64,000 nt of DNA, taken from positions 124,001 through 188,000 of the forward strand of contig NZ_LT635548.1 of assembly GCF_900120155.1 (NCBI RefSeq), in the 5' to 3' direction. Position numbers and translations under genes: made by a program. Below, one piece after another: positions 27,044 to 35,834 of this stretch. Source of the DNA: Clostridium sp. Marseille-P3244. GTDB lineage: Bacteria > Bacillota > Clostridia > Lachnospirales > Lachnospiraceae. Numbering within the stretch: position 1 is the first letter of the stretch; every line of letters starts with the position of its first letter. The notes beneath the pieces were generated by a model. The model saw nothing but the letters and a program-made list of their open reading frames with translations. It was not told the origin of the DNA and searched no databases.

Positions 27044-27145
27044 GAATATTGTACCTTCCTTTCCTCTGACGGCCTCCTTCCGGGACCGGACCGGTTTTTT
27101 CACTTTGATTTTACCTCTATCCGGACAGTACGTCCAGACGTAACC

Positions 27146-27550
27146 TTATGATTTCACATCTATTTCTCCGCTCTTTGGGCTATAGATAACCTCAAACTCA
27201 GGAGCTGTCCTTCCAACATCCTTTTTTTCCAAATATACGGACATATATACTTTATCCGGATATTTTCCGATATCCCTGGAAAACCGGACAGAATCGAACG
27301 AATTCTCCTCATACATATCTGTTATCCTCCTGGCGAATGCCTCCCTGTCAGCTGTACTGCAGCCGTTCGCCACTATAGTCAGATGACACTCTTCTTCTTT
27401 TGTGCGGCTGCTTACTACATCAGGTATACCGGAATAACTCCTCCTCCAATCTTCATAATAAGCATTCCCCCGGGGAAAACCCAAAATCACCAGTATCACA
27501 AGGACCAGTGTCAGCTTGGTTATCATCCGTTTCTTTTTCTTCAAACGCAT
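27146..27550 (-). CDS. Unrecognised membrane-anchored protein
   Basis: I do not recognise this 134-aa protein. A basic start (MRLKKKKRM) and a hydrophobic helix (about residues 10-25) form an uncleaved anchor or signal peptide, leaving a roughly 105-residue extracytoplasmic domain with mixed alpha/beta character and two cysteines (Cys55, Cys64) that could form a disulfide. It precedes the phasin-like gene by about 100 bases on the same strand and is divergent from the XRE regulator at 27686; the shared region carries paired ATTTGTATCA boxes. Confidence 0.6.
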   Translation of the reverse strand: MRLKKKKRMITKLTLVLVILVILGFPRGNAYYEDWRRSYSGIPDVVSSRTKEEECHLTIVANGCSTADREAFARRITDMYEENSFDSVRFSRDIGKYPDKVYMSVYLEKKDVGRTAPEFEVIYSPKSGEIDVKS

Positions 27551-27580
27551 TTATGCCTCACTTTGTTTCCTCTTGCTTCA

Positions 27581-27659
27581 ATTTGTATCACTTTTACAAC
27601 CGATTATATATATCATTCCATTTAAAATCAATAACAACAGTTCAAAAAATGATACAAAT
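27581..27659. promoter_or_regulatory. Inverted pair of ATTTGTATCA boxes between divergent genes
   Basis: ATTTGTATCA at 27581-27590 and its exact complement TGATACAAAT at 27650-27659 flank an AT-rich 59-base core. One box lies next to each divergent start (27550 and 27686). Candidate sites for the XRE regulator, allowing control of both genes; the assignment is inference. Confidence 0.5.
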
Positions 27660-27685
27660 ATCTAACAGAAAGGTGAGGACAATTT

Positions 27686-27955
27686 ATGCCAAAACCAAAG
27701 GCCGGGACCGGTCAGAAAAACCTGATCGCACACAATCTGGTGGAGCTCAGGAGAAGGCACAGATACTCCCAGAGGCTGCTGGCTTACAAACTTCAGCTTG
27801 CCGGATACGATATGGATAAAAATGTGATCACAAGGATAGAGACGAACAGGCGATATGTCACGGATATAGAACTGAAAGCTTTCTGTGAAGTGTTTGGCGT
27901 CTCCTACGAAGATCTGATCGATGGGAAGCAGGATGACCGGACAGTAGGATTTTAA
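27686..27955 (+). CDS. XRE-family helix-turn-helix regulator
   Basis: An 89-aa DNA-binding protein consisting almost only of a Cro/CI-type HTH (about residues 15-78): LVELRRRHRYSQRLLAYKLQ, VITRIETNRRYVTDIELKAFCEVF, then the usual GVSYEDLIDG end. The ATG at 27686 follows AAGGTGAGG. It is convergent with the type III restriction genes and divergent from the unknown membrane protein, so it could regulate either; the inverted boxes upstream favour the divergent pair. Confidence 0.85.
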   Translation: MPKPKAGTGQKNLIAHNLVELRRRHRYSQRLLAYKLQLAGYDMDKNVITRIETNRRYVTDIELKAFCEVFGVSYEDLIDGKQDDRTVGF

Positions 27956-27999
27956 CAGTTGTCTTTTTTCATCTGTTTATCCGGTCCTGCGCAGAAAGT

Positions 28000-28049
28000 A
28001 AAACTGCCGTTCCAAGGCCGACTCTTTTGGCCCCTGGAATGGCAGTTTT
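28000..28049. terminator. Bidirectional terminator between XRE gene and res
   Basis: AAAACTGCCGTTCCA pairs with TGGAATGGCAGTTTT (one G-T pair), giving a long stem with A-runs on the left and T-runs on the right, so it works for both convergent genes. Confidence 0.85.
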
Positions 28050-28059
28050 TGTCCGGTCA

Positions 28060-30675
28060 CTACAGCAGCTTTTTTAAATCCGCCATAAATTCCGGAAGTC
28101 TTTCTTCTTCATTGTAAAAGTGGAATCCCCATATTCTATAATCATTGTCATCCGCAAGGATCACTTTCGGAACAGCCTGTTTTTCCATCTGCAGCAAAAA
28201 CTCCTCTTTCCAGCTGTCTGTCTTTAACAGATGGCTTCCTTTGGGTTCGATAAACACCTGAAGCTGTTCGTAACCACTCTGTTTCTGTCCATCCGCCCCT
28301 GCCTTCGGAGAATGAAGGAACAGCACATAGTCGGGTTCAAATCCCTTTCCTTCATCAAAAGAGTAGAGATGGAACTGGCGTTCATTTCTTACCAGCCAGA
28401 CTTTATCATATTTTTCCTTCAGTTTTTTCACATAAGTGGAAAAATATGCCACAAATGCTTTTTCCTCAGTCGTGCCGAAATTATCCTCATAGGCGAACCA
28501 GTCTTCTTTCGACAGATCCATCCTCCACTCTTCCGGCACGGACCCGGCATTCTGAGAAGTGCCTACACTGGCGTCTGCCGGATTTTTATAGGTACAGTGC
28601 CTGTCAGTAAAGACCTCTCTTATATACTGCGGAGTAAACACATACGATCCTCTGTAAGTCTCATCAATTGAAGCAATATTGCTGCTGATTACGCCAAGTA
28701 CCCGCGCGCATGCTTCATACAGCAGGGAGGGAGAGGGTGTCTGGTATTTTGAGAAGATCTCCATCTGGATCTCTCCCAGATAATTCCCGCTCGTGATAAA
28801 TTCCCGGGTAGAGGTAAGATTCGGGAAGTACTTTTTCAACCTATGGAACCGATATACTCTATATTTGCACAACGCCTTCTGAACTACTGCGTAGTTCATC
28901 CTGGCTATTTCTGAAAATGTGGCCGGATACCGTTCATATTCTGCCATGGACTCTGTTCCGTCACTGTCCTCAAGGATTGTATCTTCCCCTGAACTTCCGG
29001 CGGCAAATCTGACTCTGTATACCTTCTCTCTCACAGATAAGGGCAGCCCGAAAACATGTCCCCTGGGCTCCGCCTCCCGGCTGTTCACAAAGATCATTCC
29101 CTCCCTGTACAGGGGATCTTTCTTAAACGCTTCTTTCAGCACATAGGTACAGGTAACCGTATGATCTTCTCCAAGTCCGATCTCCCGCAGCGCGTCCCTT
29201 AACTCATTAATATAACGGCTCTCATTCTGACAGTGATAGTACAGCTCCTCGCAGATCCGCAGGGGATGCTCCAGATCTCTGTCATATTTACGCCGGTACT
29301 TTTCCTGATCCTCATTGAGCCGGAACGGACAGTATCTGGCGCCCCGCCCGATCAGCTGGGCCTCTGAGATCGTCGTGGGAGAGATTTTCTTTCCGCCTGA
29401 CTGACGGGTCTCATACAGGCGCACGATGTCAAACAGATTGAGCACATCCCAGCCTTCATCCAGTTTTTTCACTTCAAAGACCGCCCGGTATGGATTGTCC
29501 GCATCTTCCAGAGAATTCAGCGCGATCTGTCTCTCCTCGGCCTCTTTATCATCATTCACCGAGATGCAGTGCTCCGGACTGAAATCCTCCTTAAGCTCCT
29601 GGGCCAGCTGTTCGAATGAAATCCCGTTTTCCGCAAAATACCGGTACACTCTGGCCATTGTGGCATTGTCAGTCAGTCGGGAAATACGCTCCAGCTCTGC
29701 TCCGGTCAGCCTGCTGATCCTGTCCTGGAACTGCCCCATGAACTTCCTGCTGTCGACGATCGTCAGCGCTTTAAAAAGCACTACCGGTTTCACGGACAGA
29801 CGGTGATCCTGAAAAATCTTCAGGCGGAACTGGCTGAGGACAGCTGCCTGGAGCGCCCGCTCCATCCGGTCGATATCACAGCGCAGTGTCTTGATCTCCT
29901 TAGAGTAGCCATCCGCCCGGAACTTTGCCAGAGAATAGTCAAAAATAATCTTGTCCTCATATTCATCCCGGATAGAAGGGTTGCTCAGCTCACAGGTCGC
30001 TGTAAATTCCAGCAGGACATTGTCCTTCCGGGCTCCGAAGATCCTGCGGACTGTAGATTCCCAGCTGTGGTAGCTGAGTTCCTCGTCTTTGTTCTTTTCC
30101 CGCATTTTTGTATCCGCGTTCAGATGATGGGCCTCATCTGATATAAACACCACCTTCTGTTCCGCAAAATCTTCAAACGAAACGCCGTTCTCTTTCGCGT
30201 TCAGAAGATCCATATGGAGTCCTTGTGTTGTCGTAAAACAGAGATTGATGGCAGAGTCATCACTGCACTGAAAATTGGGCACTTCCTTTACCGGCACTCT
30301 CTCCCCGCCGATCCGGATCTCCTTCGCGAAAAGATACTTGGAAGAAAGGCTGTTCAGGAAATTCTCTTTCGTCTTCTGGACGATGTTGGAAAGATTTACA
30401 AAAAACAGGAAATTCCGGTACCCCTTCTCGTACAGATACAGGATCAACCCTGCCATGATCAGGGTTTTCCCGCTTCCCGTAGCCATATGGAACAGATTCT
30501 GGACCGGATGCGGCCTGTTATCGCTCTCAAACCAGGTTATATAGTTTTCGAATGCGGCAATCTGATACGGACGCAGCTCAAAGTCTGGATTCAGATTCTC
30601 CGGAATAAATTCCGGCATTTTCCCAAACTGTCCGAATCGACGCAGAACCTCCATATCCTCATACAGGAATGACAT
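28060..30675 (-). CDS. Type III restriction enzyme, Res subunit
   Basis: An 871-aa translocase/nuclease. The helicase domain has Walker A MATGSGKT (residues 64-71), the DEAH-type box ISDEAHHLN, the motif-V region LDEGWDVLNLF and motif VI QLIGRGARYC. The C-terminal nuclease shows the PD-(D/E)xK pattern as FEPDYVLFL followed by VFIEPKGSH. It needs the Mod protein for recognition and cuts after two sites meet. The start overlaps the mod stop by one base (TAATG), as expected for a coupled pair. Intact by eye. Confidence 0.93.
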   Translation of the reverse strand: MSFLYEDMEVLRRFGQFGKMPEFIPENLNPDFELRPYQIAAFENYITWFESDNRPHPVQNLFHMATGSGKTLIMAGLILYLYEKGYRNFLFFVNLSNIVQKTKENFLNSLSSKYLFAKEIRIGGERVPVKEVPNFQCSDDSAINLCFTTTQGLHMDLLNAKENGVSFEDFAEQKVVFISDEAHHLNADTKMREKNKDEELSYHSWESTVRRIFGARKDNVLLEFTATCELSNPSIRDEYEDKIIFDYSLAKFRADGYSKEIKTLRCDIDRMERALQAAVLSQFRLKIFQDHRLSVKPVVLFKALTIVDSRKFMGQFQDRISRLTGAELERISRLTDNATMARVYRYFAENGISFEQLAQELKEDFSPEHCISVNDDKEAEERQIALNSLEDADNPYRAVFEVKKLDEGWDVLNLFDIVRLYETRQSGGKKISPTTISEAQLIGRGARYCPFRLNEDQEKYRRKYDRDLEHPLRICEELYYHCQNESRYINELRDALREIGLGEDHTVTCTYVLKEAFKKDPLYREGMIFVNSREAEPRGHVFGLPLSVREKVYRVRFAAGSSGEDTILEDSDGTESMAEYERYPATFSEIARMNYAVVQKALCKYRVYRFHRLKKYFPNLTSTREFITSGNYLGEIQMEIFSKYQTPSPSLLYEACARVLGVISSNIASIDETYRGSYVFTPQYIREVFTDRHCTYKNPADASVGTSQNAGSVPEEWRMDLSKEDWFAYEDNFGTTEEKAFVAYFSTYVKKLKEKYDKVWLVRNERQFHLYSFDEGKGFEPDYVLFLHSPKAGADGQKQSGYEQLQVFIEPKGSHLLKTDSWKEEFLLQMEKQAVPKVILADDNDYRIWGFHFYNEEERLPEFMADLKKLL

Positions 30676-32345
30676 TATGATACCTCCCCATAGAAGCTCT
30701 TTGTAAACTTTTTATCATTTTCAGAAATATTAAAGTTTACATCATCAATATCACAATAATTGACATAGAGCTGATTTTTATCCAGCAGTTCCATCAGAAA
30801 ACGCTTTTTCTCCCCAAGGGTCAGCACCTGAAAGTCTTCAGAATCCAGAGCGATCTCAGCCGGATCCACCAGGTAGCTTATAAAACCTGTAGCTATAATC
30901 TCCTCATAGATCCCAGACAACTCTTCCTCAGTTTCTGCCGTTTCGATCGCGTCCACATAGTTCTGGTTCAGTCTGGCAAGCCCGCAGTATACAAATGAGC
31001 CCCCGCCTTTCCATCCATTCTTTTTGGAGATGCCGCTCTGATCTCCTTCGATCACCTTCTTTAGTCTCCTGACCATGATATCCACATGTCTGTCCAGCTG
31101 CTCGCACACGATGTAGCGGCGTTTCAGCTTGTGGGCTGCCGCGGCTGTGGTTCCCGTCCCTCCGAAAAGATCCAGTACCAGGTCTCCTTCTTCTGTATGT
31201 GCTTTTATAATACGTTCCAGAAGTTTTTCTGATTTCTGCCCCTTCACTTCGTCATCCGGCTCCAGCATTTTTGACACGGTCTCCCCGGAGAATGACACGA
31301 TGGCGATACTGTTAAGATCATCGTATTCACTGGCATTCCACACATCTTCAATGGGATACCGCTCTGCCTCCGTATTTGCGATGTCCTTAAATTCTGCTCT
31401 GGGAATATAATTCTTAATAAATTTCAGTCTTTTGCTGTCCTTTGCGTAAAACAGGATTGTGTCATGATTCCGGATCCAGTTGTTGTCTGCCGTCTTATAT
31501 CCCGACAACCAGCCGATGCGCCAGATGATCTCCCTCTGGAAATTTTCCTCCCCGAAAATCCCATCCATCAGCACCTTTGCATAATGGACTTCATGGTAAT
31601 CAAGCTGGACATAGATGGCGCCGTCGGGGGCCAAAAGCCTCCGGGCGATCTCCAGACGGTTCTTCATAAATGTCAGCCAGCTGCTCCTGCTGAACCGGTC
31701 ATTATAAGAAAAAGAATCTGTCTGTGTATTGTATGGCGGATCCATATAAATCAGTTTTACCTGTCCTTCATACCTGCGGAGCAGTGAAGCGGCAGAAAGA
31801 AGATTGTTCCCGTTCAAAATCAGATTATCCTCCGGAAGGACAGAGGAGATCTCTTCTTCTCCCTCCGCTGAATAACGTTTCGCCCCTGTCATGACTTTGG
31901 GATACAGAAGCCGGTCCACTTCATCAGGCGCCAGGGTCTCGTTGTAGAAAATCTCCGTACGTTTCTGATCCTCTTTTGTCTGTCCGCCCTCAAGTACACA
32001 GTCTTTATATGGGAACACCAGCTCCACATCATTGGATGCGGACAAAAGCTCCCCTTTGTTGTCTGCAAGTCCGATCTTATTCTTATAGCGGGTATAGGAA
32101 TCCGGCTGAAATTCCCGGTTGTTGACGACCCAGCCGAATCCGATCTTATCAAACACAGAAATCCCGTCGACTTCCGTGAAAAACCTTTCCCTGGTTACAC
32201 TGTTCTTATAAAGCAGGGAAAGAAGCGCCGGATCCATTTTCATCGCGTCTTCATAGACAGCATTGCGCAGCAGTTCGCCCTCCTGGGAAAAATAACGTTC
32301 ATCCTGTCTCAACACTTTGAGTACAGTATCAAAAAACTCTTTCAT
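30675..32345 (-). CDS. Type III modification methyltransferase, Mod subunit
   Basis: A 556-aa N6-adenine methyltransferase of the beta class. Motif IV, DPPYNTQ, precedes the SAM-binding motif [10 protein letters not shown], and the roughly 190-residue region between them should contain the target-recognition domain. It gives host protection and sequence specificity to the adjacent Res. I start at 32345 ([12 protein letters not shown]): the open frame extends 15 codons further, but that extension lies inside the ppdK terminator hairpin. The nearest AAAGGA is 14 bases upstream, a rather long spacing. The recognition sequence cannot be read from the protein. Confidence 0.92.
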   Translation of the reverse strand: MKEFFDTVLKVLRQDERYFSQEGELLRNAVYEDAMKMDPALLSLLYKNSVTRERFFTEVDGISVFDKIGFGWVVNNREFQPDSYTRYKNKIGLADNKGELLSASNDVELVFPYKDCVLEGGQTKEDQKRTEIFYNETLAPDEVDRLLYPKVMTGAKRYSAEGEEEISSVLPEDNLILNGNNLLSAASLLRRYEGQVKLIYMDPPYNTQTDSFSYNDRFSRSSWLTFMKNRLEIARRLLAPDGAIYVQLDYHEVHYAKVLMDGIFGEENFQREIIWRIGWLSGYKTADNNWIRNHDTILFYAKDSKRLKFIKNYIPRAEFKDIANTEAERYPIEDVWNASEYDDLNSIAIVSFSGETVSKMLEPDDEVKGQKSEKLLERIIKAHTEEGDLVLDLFGGTGTTAAAAHKLKRRYIVCEQLDRHVDIMVRRLKKVIEGDQSGISKKNGWKGGGSFVYCGLARLNQNYVDAIETAETEEELSGIYEEIIATGFISYLVDPAEIALDSEDFQVLTLGEKKRFLMELLDKNQLYVNYCDIDDVNFNISENDKKFTKSFYGEVS

Positions 32346-32374
32346 CTTTGTACTACGATTCCTTTCTGCTGAAA

Positions 32375-32414
32375 AAGATAAGCGTACCATTATCCCTAAC
32401 AGTACGCTTATCTT
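32375..32414 (-). terminator. Terminator of ppdK
   Basis: AAGATAAGCGTAC and its exact complement GTACGCTTATCTT flank a 14-base loop. On the minus strand the stem runs into CTTTTTC. It lies about 70 bases past the ppdK stop and just before mod. Confidence 0.85.
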
Positions 32415-32482
32415 ATTTAACTGTTATTCTCTATCCTGTCAGTTTAATCCGGCAAATCAGTCAGGCGATATCTGCTGTCTGA

Positions 32483-35116
32483 TTATGCGTTCTTTTTCGC
32501 GATTGCTGCCTGAGCCGCTGCCAGTCTTGCAACCGGTACACGGAACGGTGAGCAGGATACATAGTCAAGTCCGATATCATTGCAGAACTCTACAGAGCTC
32601 GGATCTCCGCCGTGCTCGCCGCAGATACCCATATGGAGATTGGAATTTGCAGCTTTTCCAAGATCGATGGCCATCTTCATCAGCTTGCCGACACCTGACT
32701 GATCCAGTTTTGCGAACGGATCATTCTCGAAGATCTTCGCGTCATAGTAAGCGTTCAGGAACTTGCCGGCGTCATCACGGGAGAATCCGTATGTCATCTG
32801 TGTAAGGTCGTTCGTACCGAAGCAGAAGAAATCAGCCTCTTTCGCGATCTCATCAGCTGTAAGGGCAGCTCTCGGGATCTCGATCATCGTACCAACTTCG
32901 TATTTCAGGTCGCTTCCTGCTGCCGCGATCTCAGCGTCAGCTGTCTCAACGACGAATTTCTTCACGTACTTGAGCTCTTTCACATCGCCTACCAGCGGGA
33001 TCATGATCTCGGGAACAATGTTCCAGTCCGGATGTGCTTTCTTCACATTGATCGCCGCGCGGATAACAGCCTTTGTCTGCATCTTCGCGATTTCCGGATA
33101 TGTGACTGCCAGACGGCATCCACGGTGTCCCATCATCGGATTGAATTCATGGAGGCTGTCAATGATCGTCTTGATCTGCTCTACTGTCTTGCCCTGAGCG
33201 TCAGCCAGTTTCTTGATGTCCTCTTCCTCCGTCGGAACGAACTCGTGAAGCGGCGGGTCAAGGAAACGGATGGTAACTGGGTTGCCCTCGAGAGCTTCAT
33301 ACAGAGCCTCGAAGTCTCCCTGCTGATACGGAAGGACTTTCTCAAGAGCTGTCTCTCTCTCTTCCTCTGTCTCCGCACAGATCATCTCACGGAACGCGTC
33401 GATTCTGCCCTCGCCAAAGAACATATGCTCTGTACGGCACAGACCGATACCTTCCGCGCCCAGCTCAACTGCTTTCTTGGCGTCAGCCGGAGTATCCGCA
33501 TTCGTGCGGACATTCATTGTCCTGTATTTGTCAGCCCAATCCATGATACGGCCGAACTCACCTGCGATGGTGGCGTCTACTGTCGGGATGATTCCGTCGT
33601 AGATATTACCTGTTGTACCATCGATGGAGATCGGGTCTCCCTCATGGAACTCTTTTCCGCCCAGTGTAAATTTCTTGTTTGCCTCATCCATAGCGATATC
33701 ACCGCATCCGGATACACAGCACTCGCCCATACCACGCGCGACAACGGCCGCGTGAGATGTCATACCGCCGCGGACTGTAAGAATACCCTGTGCGCTCTTC
33801 ATACCGGTAATGTCTTCCGGTGATGTCTCAAGACGGACAAGGATCACTTTTTCTCCTCTCTCGGCCCACTCTACCGCATCATCAGCAGTGAAGACAATTT
33901 TACCGCATGCAGCTCCCGGTGAAGCGCCAAGGCCTTTGCCCATCGGTGTCGCAGCCTTCAGTGCGGCAGCGTCGAACTGCGGGTGAAGCAGGGTGTCAAG
34001 GTTACGCGGATCGATCATAGCTACTGCTTCTTCCTCAGATCTCATACCCTCATCAACAAGATCGCAGGCGATCTTCAGAGCAGCCTGAGCTGTCCTCTTA
34101 CCGTTACGTGTCTGAAGCATGTACAGTTTTCCGTGCTCAACGGTAAACTCCATATCCTGCATGTCTCTGTAGTGTGTCTCCAGAGTCTGGCAAACTTCTT
34201 TGAACTGTTTGAATGCCTCCGGGAATTTCTCTTCCATCTCGGAGATATGCATCGGTGTACGTACACCTGCAACAACGTCTTCGCCCTGAGCGTTTGTCAG
34301 GAACTCGCCGAACAGTCCCTTTGCGCCTGTAGCCGGGTCACGTGTAAACGCAACACCTGTACCGCAGTCGTCTCCCATGTTTCCGAATGCCATCATCTGC
34401 ACGTTGACAGCTGTTCCCCATGAATACGGGATATCGTTGTCGCGGCGGTATACATTTGCTCTGGGGTTGTCCCAGGAACGGAACACAGCCTTGACAGCGC
34501 CTACCAGCTGCTCTTTCGCGTCTGCCGGGAAGTCTGTTCCAATCTTCTCTTTATACTCAGCCTTGAACTGTCCTGCCAGAGTCTTCAGGTCCTCTGCTGT
34601 CAGCTCAACATCCTGAGTTACGCCTTTCTCTGCTTTCATCTTATCGATGAGCTCTTCGAAGTATTTCTTTCCTACTTCCATAACTACATCTGAATACATC
34701 TGGATGAATCTTCTGTAGCAGTCCCAGGCCCAGCGCGGATTTCCTGACGCAGCTGCCAGAGCCTCCACAACTTCCTCGTTCAGACCAAGGTTCAGGATCG
34801 TGTCCATCATACCAGGCATGGAAGCTCTCGCGCCGGAACGTACAGAAACGAGAAGCGGATTCTCCTTGTCTCCAAATTTCTTCCCCGTGATCTCTTCCAG
34901 TTTTGCCATAGCGTCCATGATCTGGCTCATGATCTCGTCATTGATCTGTCTGCCATCCTCATAGTACTGAGTACAAGCCTCTGTCGTAACAGTGAATCCC
35001 TGCGGAACCGGGAGTCCCAGGCCTGTCATCTCTGCAAGGTTGGCGCCTTTTCCGCCAAGAAGGTTCCTCATTGTAGCGTTACCTTCTGTGAACATATAAA
35101 CCCATTTTGTTGCCAT
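32483..35116 (-). CDS. ppdK: Pyruvate, phosphate dikinase
   Basis: An 877-aa enzyme interconverting pyruvate, ATP and phosphate with PEP, AMP and pyrophosphate, used in anaerobes for pyrophosphate-linked glycolysis or gluconeogenesis. Order: N-terminal nucleotide-binding domain (GGKGANLAEM at 22-31), central phosphohistidine domain with GGMTSHAAVVARGMG (catalytic His), and PEP/pyruvate barrel with EGIGLCRTEHMFF and the catalytic Cys in MGICGEHGGDP. Full length for the family. An AGGAGG box precedes the start. Transcribed alone from a good promoter (35174-35202) and ended by a strong hairpin. Confidence 0.97.
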   Translation of the reverse strand: MATKWVYMFTEGNATMRNLLGGKGANLAEMTGLGLPVPQGFTVTTEACTQYYEDGRQINDEIMSQIMDAMAKLEEITGKKFGDKENPLLVSVRSGARASMPGMMDTILNLGLNEEVVEALAAASGNPRWAWDCYRRFIQMYSDVVMEVGKKYFEELIDKMKAEKGVTQDVELTAEDLKTLAGQFKAEYKEKIGTDFPADAKEQLVGAVKAVFRSWDNPRANVYRRDNDIPYSWGTAVNVQMMAFGNMGDDCGTGVAFTRDPATGAKGLFGEFLTNAQGEDVVAGVRTPMHISEMEEKFPEAFKQFKEVCQTLETHYRDMQDMEFTVEHGKLYMLQTRNGKRTAQAALKIACDLVDEGMRSEEEAVAMIDPRNLDTLLHPQFDAAALKAATPMGKGLGASPGAACGKIVFTADDAVEWAERGEKVILVRLETSPEDITGMKSAQGILTVRGGMTSHAAVVARGMGECCVSGCGDIAMDEANKKFTLGGKEFHEGDPISIDGTTGNIYDGIIPTVDATIAGEFGRIMDWADKYRTMNVRTNADTPADAKKAVELGAEGIGLCRTEHMFFGEGRIDAFREMICAETEEERETALEKVLPYQQGDFEALYEALEGNPVTIRFLDPPLHEFVPTEEEDIKKLADAQGKTVEQIKTIIDSLHEFNPMMGHRGCRLAVTYPEIAKMQTKAVIRAAINVKKAHPDWNIVPEIMIPLVGDVKELKYVKKFVVETADAEIAAAGSDLKYEVGTMIEIPRAALTADEIAKEADFFCFGTNDLTQMTYGFSRDDAGKFLNAYYDAKIFENDPFAKLDQSGVGKLMKMAIDLGKAANSNLHMGICGEHGGDPSSVEFCNDIGLDYVSCSPFRVPVARLAAAQAAIAKKNA

Positions 35117-35173
35117 GTTCCAATGACCTCCTCAAATAATTTGCAAATATTTCTGCAATAATTCGCATATAAT

Positions 35174-35202
35174 ATTCTAATGGTTTTGGGGGGCTCCGTC
35201 AA
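35174..35202 (-). promoter_or_regulatory. Promoter of ppdK
   Basis: TTGACG (35202-35197) and TAGAAT (35179-35174) with a 17-base spacer on the minus strand, about 60 bases upstream of the ppdK start. The spacer contains a C6 run. Confidence 0.65.
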
Positions 35203-35229
35203 GCGTTTTATAGGGAAAGATGCGGAATA

Positions 35230-35685
35230 TCACTCGATCGTCCAGCCCGCGCTTTCCAGATTTTCTGTGGTCGCTTTCAGAGAGAGCTGGGTAAGGTTTT
35301 CATTGTCCACCGGAAGCAGCCCCTGCTCGATCACCGCTTTCAAAGTATCTCCTTCTGTGGGGATAACGATTTGCTCTACAAGCTGCCCGTCCTGTTCCTC
35401 GCAGCTGTATTCCACACCCTCCAGATCGTTGTAGATATCTTCGGCAGATTCCACCGTGGTCGTGACTGCCTCGATCTGTTCCTCAGTAAATCCTTCCAGA
35501 TCGATCGTTGACTCCTGGGTGATCCTTGTTACCGTGTCACCCTTTGCGTCAAAAGTCATGGTCACGGTCACTCCATTCTGTTCCATTGTGGCCACAGCGG
35601 CCCCTTGAACCTCTTTTTCTCCGCCGCAAGCTGTCATTCCCAGCGCGGCAGCACCCGTTAAAAGTGCACATAACAGTTTTTTCAT
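35230..35685 (-). CDS. DUF1307/YehR-like lipoprotein
   Basis: A 151-aa predicted lipoprotein. The signal peptide MKKLLCALLTGAAALGMTAC ends in lipobox MTAC, so Cys20 would be lipidated. The mature part resembles the YehR/DUF1307 family: VTVTMTFDAKGDTVTRIT in the first third and LEGVEYSCEEQDGQ in the second. Function unknown; these proteins sit on the outer face of the membrane. The ATG at 35685 follows GGGAG; the longer frame upstream is not needed. It ends just upstream of the ppdK promoter. Confidence 0.75.
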   Translation of the reverse strand: MKKLLCALLTGAAALGMTACGGEKEVQGAAVATMEQNGVTVTMTFDAKGDTVTRITQESTIDLEGFTEEQIEAVTTTVESAEDIYNDLEGVEYSCEEQDGQLVEQIVIPTEGDTLKAVIEQGLLPVDNENLTQLSLKATTENLESAGWTIE

Positions 35686-35834
35686 AAGCTTTTCTCCCTT
35701 TCTTTGTTTTTGACACAACTGTTATGGGTATCATATCACGCTTTCTTGCGGCGGAGCAATGTTTTCCATCCCTGCCGAAAATTTTCAGCGATATCTACAA
35801 TATCCTTTATAAACTGCCTGCTCATTCAAAATTC

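Noticed and set aside
32346-32390. Earlier start for the Mod protein
   Set aside because: The codons lie within the ppdK terminator hairpin, so the start would be untranscribed or buried.
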